From an uncultured Rhodospirillales bacterium (GTDB taxonomy: Bacteria; Pseudomonadota; Alphaproteobacteria; Acetobacterales; Acetobacteraceae): DNA of 17,040 nucleotides. Below are positions 8,051-15,044 of the stretch, piece after piece. The notes under the pieces are model-generated. The model searched no databases, was not told where the DNA came from, and saw only the letters and a list, made by a program, of their open reading frames with translations. The translations under genes were made by a program, and so were the position numbers. The stretch spans positions 1 to 17,040 of the forward strand of contig CAIYPH010000460.1 of assembly GCA_903928045.1 (NCBI GenBank). Direction: 5' to 3'. Position 1 is the stretch's first letter. Each line of letters starts with the position of its first letter.

Positions 8051-9961
8051 ATGATCGCCTCCCCCGCCCTGTCCTGGCTGCCGGCGGCCGACGACTGGCC
8101 AGGTGCCGTGCGCCGGCTCCCGGATGCCGCCTCGCCCGAGACCTGGGACATCCTGGTTCAGCTGGCCAACCACGCGCTCGACCTGTCGCAGACCACCCAG
8201 CTCGATCGGCGCCTGCGCAAGCTGTTTCCCGCGCCCCCCGCATTCCTGGCAACCCGGCCGGTGCGGCTTGCGCTGATCGGCTCCTCGACACTCGATCACC
8301 TGCAGGCCGGCATTCGGGTCGGGGGCCTGCGGCGCGGGCTGTATGTCGAGATCGTGGCCGGCGACTACGGGCAATACACGGCCGATCTGATGAACCCGCG
8401 CAGTCCGCTGCGGGAAACCCAGCCCGATACGCTGCTGCTGGCGCTGGATGCGGCGCATGTCGTCGGCCGGCTCGACCCGTCGAGCGATGCCGCCGCGGTA
8501 TCCGGCTGGCTCGATGGGGTGTGCGCGCAACTCGTCGCCCTGTGGCGCATCGCGCGTGCGGAGATGGGCGCGCGGGTGATCCAGCAGGCGCTGCTACCGG
8601 TCGCGCCGGGTCTGCTGGGGCAGAACGAGCACCGGATGCCCGGCTCCCCCGCCAGTATTATCGCCGCCTTCAATGCACGGCTGCGCACGCTGGCTGACGC
8701 CGAAGGGGTCGCGCTGCTCGCGGTCGACACCTGGGCGGCGCAGGACGGGCTGAGCGCCTGGCATGACCCGATGCTGTGGCACCGCGCCAAACAGGACATC
8801 CATCCCGCGGCCGCGCCGGTCTACGGCGACCTCGTCGGCCGCCTGCTCGCGGCCTGGCAGGGGCGCTCGCGAAAGGCGCTCGTGCTGGACCTGGACAATA
8901 CGCTGTGGGGCGGCGTGATCGGCGATGACGGGCTACAGGGCATCGCGTTGGGACAAGGGAGCGCGCTCGGCGAGGCCCATTGGGCGTTCCAGTCCTACGT
9001 CAAATCCCTCGCGTCGCGCGGGGTGATCCTCGCGGTGTGTTCCAAGAACGACCTGGCCAACGCGCTGGAGCCGTTCGAGCGGCACACCGAGATGGTGCTG
9101 AAGCGCGACGATATTGCCAGTTTCGTCGCCAATTGGAGCGACAAGGCGCATAACCTGCGGCAGATCGCGGCTGAGCTGAACATCGGGCTGGACGCGCTGG
9201 TCTTCGCCGACGACAACCCGGCCGAGCGGGCGATCGTGCGGCGCGAACTGCCGATGGTCGCGGTGCCCGAACTGCCGGAGGAGCCAGCCCTGTTCGCGTC
9301 GACGATTGCCCGGGGAGGGTATTTCGAGGCGGTCGCGCTGAGCGCGGAGGACTTCGCCCGTGGCCGGCAGTATCAGGACAATCTCGCCCGCCAGACGCTG
9401 CGCGAAAGCGCGTCCGACATGGAGGGATATCTCAGCTCGCTCGCGATGTCGGCGCAATGCGGCCCGTTCAGCGAGATTGATCGCACCCGCGTCGTGCAGC
9501 TGATCAACAAGACCAACCAGTTCAACCTCACCACGCGGCGGTACACCGATTCCGAAGTCGAGGCGGCGATGCGGGACCCCGGCGTGCTGACGCTGCAGGT
9601 CAGACTGCTCGACCGGTTCGGCGACAACGGGATCATCGCCCTTGTGATCGCCCGGCCGGGCGAGGCGGGCGGGTCTGAGCTCGAAATCGACACCTGGCTG
9701 ATGAGCTGCCGGGTGCTTGGCCGCGGCGTGGAGCAGCTCACGCTGAACCTGGTCGCCGCGCGGGCGGCCCGGCTCGGTGCGGGCGCGCTGCGCGGCCGCT
9801 ATCGGCCGAGCGCCAAGAATGGCATGGTCGCTGAGCACTACGCCCGGCTCGGCTTTAAGCCCACCGGGGCCGAGGGTAGCGAAACGCTGTGGCGGCTCGA
9901 TCTCGATGGCTATGCGCCGCTTCCCCACCACATCCAGATTGCCGAGGCTGAGACTGCATGA
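8051..9961 (+). CDS. FkbH-like HAD-superfamily (HAD-IIIC) enzyme, predicted glyceryl-ACP synthase
   Basis: FkbH-type enzymes take 1,3-bisphosphoglycerate, remove phosphate and load the glyceryl unit onto an acyl carrier protein. This 636-residue protein has an N-terminal region (about 1-265) with a GSST motif at residues 77-80, similar to SGNH folds. The HAD domain follows: DLDNTLWGG with nucleophile Asp280 and Asp282, CSKN with Cys330, Lys365 in NWSDKAHNLR, and FADDNP with Asp387/Asp388. A C-terminal acyltransferase-like part contains FNLTTRRYT (residues 491-499) and MSCRVLGRG with Cys553. Cys330 or Cys553 could carry an acyl intermediate, which is inference. No polyketide synthase is nearby, so the unit is probably used elsewhere. 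A stop at 8018-8020 bars any earlier ATG. The ACP start overlaps its stop as ATGA. Confidence 0.88.
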   Translation: MIASPALSWLPAADDWPGAVRRLPDAASPETWDILVQLANHALDLSQTTQLDRRLRKLFPAPPAFLATRPVRLALIGSSTLDHLQAGIRVGGLRRGLYVEIVAGDYGQYTADLMNPRSPLRETQPDTLLLALDAAHVVGRLDPSSDAAAVSGWLDGVCAQLVALWRIARAEMGARVIQQALLPVAPGLLGQNEHRMPGSPASIIAAFNARLRTLADAEGVALLAVDTWAAQDGLSAWHDPMLWHRAKQDIHPAAAPVYGDLVGRLLAAWQGRSRKALVLDLDNTLWGGVIGDDGLQGIALGQGSALGEAHWAFQSYVKSLASRGVILAVCSKNDLANALEPFERHTEMVLKRDDIASFVANWSDKAHNLRQIAAELNIGLDALVFADDNPAERAIVRRELPMVAVPELPEEPALFASTIARGGYFEAVALSAEDFARGRQYQDNLARQTLRESASDMEGYLSSLAMSAQCGPFSEIDRTRVVQLINKTNQFNLTTRRYTDSEVEAAMRDPGVLTLQVRLLDRFGDNGIIALVIARPGEAGGSELEIDTWLMSCRVLGRGVEQLTLNLVAARAARLGAGALRGRYRPSAKNGMVAEHYARLGFKPTGAEGSETLWRLDLDGYAPLPHHIQIAEAETA

Positions 9962-10203
9962 CCGACGACCCCATCCTGACGAAGCTGACCGAGCTGTTCC
10001 GCAATATTTTCGACGACGAGGACATCGTGATCACCCGCGCATCCACCGCGGAGGATGTCGATGGCTGGGATTCGGTCAATCACATCACCCTGGTGGTGGC
10101 GGTCGAGCAGGCCTTCGGGATCAAGTTCAAGACCGCGGAGATCGAATCGCTCGGCAATGTCGGTGATCTCGCCGCGCTGATCGCCGCCAAGACCGGTGGG
10201 TGA
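9958..10203 (+). CDS. Acyl carrier protein
   Basis: This 81-residue acidic protein has the four-helix ACP pattern. The phosphopantetheine attachment site is Ser39 in DGWDSVNHITLV, a variant of the DSL box with Val after the serine, and the following helix AVEQAFGIKF is typical. It must be converted to the holo form by a phosphopantetheinyl transferase encoded elsewhere. Its start overlaps the FkbH-like stop by 4 bases, a strong sign that the two products are made together and act as loader and carrier. The next gene is an MBOAT acyltransferase, so the probable route is FkbH-like enzyme to ACP to MBOAT, analogous to DltA-DltC-DltB. A role in fatty acid synthesis is unlikely given this context. 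Confidence 0.92.
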   Translation: MTDDPILTKLTELFRNIFDDEDIVITRASTAEDVDGWDSVNHITLVVAVEQAFGIKFKTAEIESLGNVGDLAALIAAKTGG

Positions 10204-10246
10204 CGCCGGCGCGCGAGGGCGGCGCCAAACGGATTAGGCACGATCT

Positions 10247-10250
10247 GGAG
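10247..10250 (+). promoter_or_regulatory. Ribosome binding site supporting the GTG start of the MBOAT gene
   Basis: GGAG lies 8 bases ahead of the GTG at 10259. The protein then begins LFNSPIF after the initiator, the usual N-terminus of AlgI/DltB-type MBOATs, so GTG is preferred to any later ATG. Confidence 0.6.
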
Positions 10251-10258
10251 TAGGCACG

Positions 10259-11866
10259 GTGCTGTTCAATTCACCGATCTTCATCTTCGCCTTCCTCCCC
10301 GTCACGGTCGCGCTGTTCCATGCGCTATCGTTGCGCAGTGTCTCCCGGGCGTTCCTGTGGCTGATACTGGCGTCGCTGTTCTTCTACGGCTGGTGGCGAC
10401 CGCTCAACGTGCTGCTGATCGCGCCGTCGATCGTGCTCAACTATGTGGCTGCCGATTTCATCATCCGCAGGCAGGAGCGCCGGCCACGCACGGCGGAGGC
10501 GGTGTTCTGGGCTGCGATCGCGTTCAATATCTGTTTCATCGGCTATTTCAAATACATCGCCTTCCTCGCCATCGTCTCGAATGACGTGCTCGGCACCGGT
10601 TTCGCCGTGCAATCCGTCATCCTGCCGCTCGGCGTGTCCTTCATCACGTTCCAGAAAATCGCGCTGCTGGTCGATGCCAGGGCCGGGCGGGTGCAGCAGG
10701 TCGGCCTGCGGGACTACGTGCTGTTCGTGCTGTTCTTCCCGCCGCTGATTTCCGGCCCGATCGTGCATTTCCGCGAATTGATGCCGCAATTCAAGGCGAT
10801 CGACGGCAAATGGTCGTGGGGCAACGGCGTGGCGGGGTTCGGCCTGTTCTTCGCCGGCCTGTTCAAGAAGCTGGTGATCGCCGACCCGATCGCGGCGCAG
10901 ATCGCGCCGATCTGGTCCGCCGTCGCCGATGGCGGGCATCCCGCGCTGCTCGATGCCTGGGCGGCGGCGCTCGGCTATATGGTGCAGCTGTATTTCGACT
11001 TCTCGGGCTACAGCGACATGGCGATCGGCGCCGCGAGGCTGTTCGGTATCCGCCTGCCCGGCAACTTCAACTCGCCGCTGAAGGCCGACAGCATCATCGA
11101 CTACTGGTCCCGCTGGCACATGACGCTGACGCGCTTCCTGACCGCCTATGTGTTTTCGCCGATCGCGCTGATGATGTCGCGCCGCCGCCTGGCGCGCGGC
11201 GCGCCCGTGATGGCGGGGCGGCGCACCACGCTCGGGACGTTCATGGCCCTGGTCGCCCTGCCAACCGTAGTGACGATGTTCGTCTCCGGCCTGTGGCACG
11301 GGGCCGGTTACCAGTTTCTCGTCTTCGGCCTGCTGCATGGCGGTGGACTGGTGGTCAATCACGCCTGGCGGCTGTGGACGCCCAAGGCATGGGCGCAAGC
11401 CTGGCCGGTCCGCTACTGGGCCTGGCCGGTGACGATCCTGTTCGTGATCCTCGTCGAGGTGTTTTTCCGTGCCCCCGATATCGCCGCCGCCATCCGGGTG
11501 CTTGCCGGCATGTTCGGCGCCCATGGCCTGACGTTGCCCAACGCGGTGCTGGCGCGGCTGGGCGACCTGCCGGCCATGCTTGGGCTGCGGGCCGCCGCCG
11601 GCGGGGAGGGCGGCGGGGGATTCGTGCTGACATGGGGCCTGCTGGGGCTGGCCTGGGCCATCGCGCTGGCGATGCCGAACACGCTTGAGCTCTTCGCCCG
11701 CTTCGAACCCAGCCTCGACTTCCGCCTGCGGCCCGAACGCGCGCGCGCCGTGGCCTGGGCGCAATGGCGGCCGTCGCTCGCCTGGAGCGTCGGGATGGCA
11801 GTGGTCTCGCTGCTGGGGCTGATGTCGCTCGGGCAGGTCAGCGCCTTCCTGTACTGGCAGTTCTGA
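10259..11866 (+). CDS. MBOAT-family membrane O-acyltransferase with a C-terminal acyl-shuttle motif
   Basis: This 535-residue polytopic inner-membrane protein belongs to the AlgI/DltB branch of membrane-bound O-acyltransferases, which take acyl groups from a cytoplasmic thioester and present them outside. Landmarks are the N-terminal LFNSPIFIF, the LPLGVSFITFQ segment (residues 122-131), LYFDFSGYSDMAIG (244-257), DYWSRWHMTLTRF (281-293, with His287) and SGLWHGAG (343-350) with the probable catalytic His347. After a last hydrophobic helix (about 507-525) the protein ends exactly in F-L-Y-W-Q-F (residues 530-535). This fits the FxYxxF acyl-shuttle hexapeptide described for Dlt-like systems, with Tyr532 as the expected acyl carrier. 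Translation starts at a GTG. Its stop overlaps the next gene's start by one base (TGATG). The ACP lies 55 bases upstream. Confidence 0.92.
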   Translation: MLFNSPIFIFAFLPVTVALFHALSLRSVSRAFLWLILASLFFYGWWRPLNVLLIAPSIVLNYVAADFIIRRQERRPRTAEAVFWAAIAFNICFIGYFKYIAFLAIVSNDVLGTGFAVQSVILPLGVSFITFQKIALLVDARAGRVQQVGLRDYVLFVLFFPPLISGPIVHFRELMPQFKAIDGKWSWGNGVAGFGLFFAGLFKKLVIADPIAAQIAPIWSAVADGGHPALLDAWAAALGYMVQLYFDFSGYSDMAIGAARLFGIRLPGNFNSPLKADSIIDYWSRWHMTLTRFLTAYVFSPIALMMSRRRLARGAPVMAGRRTTLGTFMALVALPTVVTMFVSGLWHGAGYQFLVFGLLHGGGLVVNHAWRLWTPKAWAQAWPVRYWAWPVTILFVILVEVFFRAPDIAAAIRVLAGMFGAHGLTLPNAVLARLGDLPAMLGLRAAAGGEGGGGFVLTWGLLGLAWAIALAMPNTLELFARFEPSLDFRLRPERARAVAWAQWRPSLAWSVGMAVVSLLGLMSLGQVSAFLYWQF

Positions 11867-13086
11867 TGGCGCCGAACCTCGCCCCAACTGCGGCTGATGC
11901 GCGGCGCTTCTGCGCCCGCTTCGTCGTCGCGCTCGGCCTGCTCGCTGCTGTCGTGACGGGGTTTGACGCGCTGATGGACCCTTACATGGTCTTCGGCACC
12001 CCGCCGATTGCCCATCTGAACGTCATCAAGCCGGCGTCCGAGGATCGCCCCTGGCTGGTGAAGCCCTATCTGTTCCGCCGCATCATGCCGCAGACGCTCA
12101 TCCTCGGCTCCTCCAAGGTTGCGGTTGGTCTCGATCCCGCCTCGCCGATGCTGCCGGCGGATGCCGGGCGGGTGTTCAACCTCGGCGTCCTCGGCGCGTC
12201 GCCCGCGCAGATCTGCACGATGTTCGAGGAGGCGGCCGCCGCCGCCCCGATCCGCCGCGTGCTGGTTGTGCTCGACCTCATCGAATTCATGCGGGTGCCG
12301 GACACGGTAGGCGCGAAGGAAACGGCGGGGGAACCGCCGTTCCGCTTCCTGCCCGACGGCCCGCGCCGGCGCGAGGAACTGCTGTCGGCCCTGCTGTCCC
12401 GCGATGCGTTGCGCGACGCAATCCTGACGCTGGCCACCCAGGGGCGAACCTACCCAACCGGGCTGACGGCGGACGGGCTGTTGCTGGACGGCAACTTCCG
12501 CCGCGCCGCCGACGCGGAAGGCCCGGCGGCGTTGTTCGATCACAAGCGCGCCTCGTCCCTGCGCGCTTTCCGCAAAATGCGTGACCGCCTGGCGGCCGCC
12601 CCCGCAACCCCGATTCCCGATATCGACGGACTGCACCAGATGATCGCGCTCAGTCGCGCCCGGCATATCGCGCTCGACATCGCAATCGCGCCGGCTCACG
12701 CGGAGACCCTCCGCATCATCGCGCTGGCCGGGCTGTGGCCGCGCTACGAGGCGGCGAAGCGGTCCATCGCGGCGACCATCGCGGCGGAGGCGGACGCGAG
12801 TGTGCCGTTATGGGACTTCATGGGCTTCGACCCCTTCTCAACCGAGCCCGCCGGCGGGCGGAGCGGCGCGGAGGGCGAGTGGTTCTGGGAGCCCAGCCAT
12901 TTTCGCCGCACACTCGGCGAAAAGCTGCTCGCCACCATCTACCGCGGCGGCACGGAATTCGGCCGGCGATTGACGGTCGAGGGAATGGACTCGGCTATCG
13001 GAGAGGAGGCGCACCTGCTCGCGCAGGACCAACGCGATCATCCCGACGCCTACGCCGCGTTGCGCGCCGCGCTGGATCCTCCTTGA
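11866..13086 (+). CDS. Membrane-anchored SGNH-type acyltransferase, partner of the MBOAT protein
   Basis: This 406-residue protein has one N-terminal membrane segment (about residues 16-34) and an otherwise soluble, presumably periplasmic domain. The motif TLILGSSKVAVGLDP (residues 77-91) matches block I of SGNH/DltD/AlgX-like proteins, with Ser83 the likely nucleophile. FNLGVLGAS (residues 104-112) matches the conserved Gly block. Near the C-terminus EWFWEPSHFRRTLG places Glu342 and His345 where these families usually have Asp-x-x-His. Its role would be to take the acyl group from the MBOAT shuttle tyrosine and pass it to an envelope polymer, as DltD does. An in-frame ATG lies upstream inside the MBOAT gene, but the ATG at 11866 with one-base TGATG coupling gives a sensible N-terminus. 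The functional assignment relies partly on context. Confidence 0.75.
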   Translation: MAPNLAPTAADARRFCARFVVALGLLAAVVTGFDALMDPYMVFGTPPIAHLNVIKPASEDRPWLVKPYLFRRIMPQTLILGSSKVAVGLDPASPMLPADAGRVFNLGVLGASPAQICTMFEEAAAAAPIRRVLVVLDLIEFMRVPDTVGAKETAGEPPFRFLPDGPRRREELLSALLSRDALRDAILTLATQGRTYPTGLTADGLLLDGNFRRAADAEGPAALFDHKRASSLRAFRKMRDRLAAAPATPIPDIDGLHQMIALSRARHIALDIAIAPAHAETLRIIALAGLWPRYEAAKRSIAATIAAEADASVPLWDFMGFDPFSTEPAGGRSGAEGEWFWEPSHFRRTLGEKLLATIYRGGTEFGRRLTVEGMDSAIGEEAHLLAQDQRDHPDAYAALRAALDPP

Positions 13087-13116
13087 AGGCAAAAGAGCCA
13101 CCGCCGCATCGGTGAC

Positions 13117-13196
13117 CGCCGGCTTGCCGGCGATAACGTGCCACACAACACCGCCGTTCCCCAGTCGCCCGGTGGGAACGGCGTGAGGCACCTCAC
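13117..13196. terminator. Cluster of three hairpins between convergent operons
   Basis: Three perfect stems lie in 80 bases: CGCCGGC/GCCGGCG (13117-13132, 2-base gap), CGCCGTTCCC/GGGAACGGCG (13152-13183, 12-base loop) and GTGAGG/CCTCAC (13183-13196, 2-base gap). They fill the gap between the SGNH gene stop and the convergent methyltransferase stop. No T-run follows, so a classic intrinsic terminator is not shown; a termination or mRNA-end role is inferred from position. Confidence 0.5.
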
Positions 13197-13224
13197 AACC
13201 GGGATACCCTTTTGCCGCAGCGAC

Positions 13225-13902
13225 CTATGACCGGCCGATTGCGCCAAGGCGCTCGAGGTCCTGGTTGGGGAGGAGGCGGCGCAGACGGCGCAGAGCGTAG
13301 GGGACGAAAGTATAGCGAAAATTCATCGCGGAAAGAATGCCGGCGGCGTTGGCCGGCGGCGGAGCGCCGTTGCGGAAGCCGACGAAGTACAAATCGCTTG
13401 AGAGGAAGTTGAAGTAGAAACGCCATGCCGACAGGCCGGCGGCGAGGTCAACATTGGTCTCGATGTCGCGGGCGGTGAGGTTACGGTAGTATTCCCAGCC
13501 GATCCCAATCGTGAGCGGCGAGGCCCCAGGGGTGGTGCGGGTGGTGCCGTGTTCGGCGCGGCCCGTGGTGGCGCAGGTCATCAGGATCAGACCGCCCGGG
13601 CGTGTGAGGCGGATCATGTTGTCCATGGTTTCCTGCCAACCAGGATTATGCTCCAGCACCTCACAGCAGATGACCGTGTCAAAACTGGCCGCCGGGGCAT
13701 CGTAGTCCTGCCCTTGGCAGACATGGTCGACGCCGGCGCCTTCGGCGACATCGATACCAATATAGTCGCAGTCACGGAAGAAGCCGCGGACGGTTTCGTT
13801 AACAATAAGACTGCCGATTTCAAGGACCCGCCTACCGGCGAAGGCGCTGGGGAATCTGTCGCGGACGTCGCGCACGAAGTCGAGTTGCTCGATATGGGCC
13901 AT
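13225..13902 (-). CDS. Class I SAM-dependent methyltransferase
   Basis: This 225-residue protein has a Rossmann-type methyltransferase core: motif I RRVLEIGSL (residues 24-32), the acidic residue that binds the SAM ribose in YIGIDVAEG (Asp51), the FDTVICCEVLEHNPGW segment (residues 74-89) and LTRPGGLILMTCA (99-111). There is no membrane segment or signal peptide. The start ATG at 13902 is supported by AAGGTG (13907-13912) 4 bases upstream. It is the last gene of the minus-strand block, 120 bases after the other methyltransferase, and it converges on the acylation operon. The FxxVICCEVLEH pattern is common in glycan- and lipid-modifying methyltransferases, but the substrate cannot be named. 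Confidence 0.85.
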   Translation of the reverse strand: MAHIEQLDFVRDVRDRFPSAFAGRRVLEIGSLIVNETVRGFFRDCDYIGIDVAEGAGVDHVCQGQDYDAPAASFDTVICCEVLEHNPGWQETMDNMIRLTRPGGLILMTCATTGRAEHGTTRTTPGASPLTIGIGWEYYRNLTARDIETNVDLAAGLSAWRFYFNFLSSDLYFVGFRNGAPPPANAAGILSAMNFRYTFVPYALRRLRRLLPNQDLERLGAIGRS

Positions 13903-14022
13903 GGATCACCTTGAATATTTGCCAGGGCAGCAATGAGATCTTTGGGAGGTCGGCTTGCTTCAGGGTGGTTGCACTCATGCGCGGCAGTCTGGAATGAACC
14001 TCCGAATTTCCCGGCGGATTCA

Positions 14023-15042
14023 TCACGTCCGAGACGTTGACGTGGACGATACGACCGGTTCGAGGGAGAAATCAATAGGATCCGCCCCTGCCGGCTTGCG
14101 CGCCACCACGGTCAGGAAATCACCCGCCCCCAGGATGGCCGAGACCACGCCGAGCGGGAAAAGCGCGAGCGCCAGCGGCCGCGCCCATCGTTGCCGCCAG
14201 GCCGCGACCGGCAGGGCGGAATGCCGCCCGTCTAACGAGGATGACCAGGCCCAGATCCCCTGGAAACGCTGATGGATGGTTGGCGCCTCAAAGCCGGAGC
14301 GGCGCAGGAGCCCGCTCAGCGAGGACGGCGTGAACCCCCACAAATGCCGCGGCGCGTCATAGCCCGGCCAGGCCCCGCCGAACATCCGCGCCGACCATGC
14401 CCGGTGATTCGGCACCACGATCACCAGCGACCCGCCGGGTACCAGCCCATCGAAGGCCTTGGCGACCACCACGCCGGGGTCATGCACATGCTCCAGCACG
14501 TTGTTGATCAACACGCAGGACACCGCTGCCGGCGCGAGCCCGGCGGTCTCCGCCGGCGCGTTCTCCAGCACGATGCCGCGCGCCGCGGCCGTTGCGCAGG
14601 CGCGAGCGGACGGCTCGCAGCCCGACACCTCCCATCCCGCGTCGCGGAACAGCGCGAGATCATTGCCGGTCGCCGCGCCGAACTCGAAGATGCGGCGCGG
14701 CTCCACGCCGTGGAACGCGAAGACGGTGTGGCCGCGCAGCGGCGCCAGCAGCAACCGGAGCAGCGGGTTGCCGCCGGGCTGCTGATAGGTGCGGCAGATC
14801 AGGGTCTTCAGCCGCTCGGTGAGCGTGTTGCCGCGCACCCGATGCGAGGCATAGGTGGACGGATAATAGGCGCCGATGCTGGCGCGATCCGGCCGCGGGG
14901 TCAGTCGCTCGGCGCCACATTCGGCGCAGGCGTGATAGGTGAACACCGCGCCCGTCAGGCCGTCCCGCGCCGCCACGCTGCGCGCCGCCAGCCGGGCGGA
15001 CCCGCAGAAGCACTCGGTTTCTTCCATCCCCGCGCCGTCCAT
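14023..15042 (-). CDS. Class I SAM-dependent methyltransferase with N-terminal cysteine motif
   Basis: This protein of about 339 residues starts with two cysteine pairs, C11-x-C13 and C39-x2-C42 (ECFCGS and CAECGAERL), which resemble a small zinc-binding module. YYPSTY follows at 59-64. The methyltransferase core has RRIFEFGAATGND (motif I, about 116-128), CVLINNVLEHVHDPG (176-190) and LVPGGSLVIVVPN (200-212). A hydrophobic segment near the C-terminus (PLALALFPLGVVSAILGAG) may associate with the membrane. Similar proteins are common in polysaccharide loci. The ATG at 15042 lies 2 bases after the glycosyltransferase stop; an in-frame TTG at 15048 and an ATG at 15027 are alternatives. The close spacing indicates co-transcription with the glycosyltransferase. 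Confidence 0.83.
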   Translation of the reverse strand: MDGAGMEETECFCGSARLAARSVAARDGLTGAVFTYHACAECGAERLTPRPDRASIGAYYPSTYASHRVRGNTLTERLKTLICRTYQQPGGNPLLRLLLAPLRGHTVFAFHGVEPRRIFEFGAATGNDLALFRDAGWEVSGCEPSARACATAAARGIVLENAPAETAGLAPAAVSCVLINNVLEHVHDPGVVVAKAFDGLVPGGSLVIVVPNHRAWSARMFGGAWPGYDAPRHLWGFTPSSLSGLLRRSGFEAPTIHQRFQGIWAWSSSLDGRHSALPVAAWRQRWARPLALALFPLGVVSAILGAGDFLTVVARKPAGADPIDFSLEPVVSSTSTSRT

Positions 15043-15044
15043 CG

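Noticed and set aside
8040..8054. Short ATG frame just upstream of the FkbH-like start, a possible leader peptide
   Set aside because: It encodes only four residues before a stop overlapping the real start, with no regulatory feature.
10235..10258. Direct repeat TAGGCACG (10235-10242 and 10251-10258) ahead of the MBOAT start
   Set aside because: Only 8 bases long, two copies, within a leader that already contains the ribosome site; chance is an adequate explanation.
10325..11887. Open frame on the - strand opposite the MBOAT gene
   Set aside because: It is Gln/His/Arg-rich shadow coding with no motif, while the + strand encodes a convincing MBOAT over the same span.
13903..14022. Possible small gene or promoter in the 120-base gap between the two methyltransferases
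   Set aside because: No open frame with a ribosome site and no convincing promoter hexamers were found; only the ribosome site of the downstream methyltransferase is clear.
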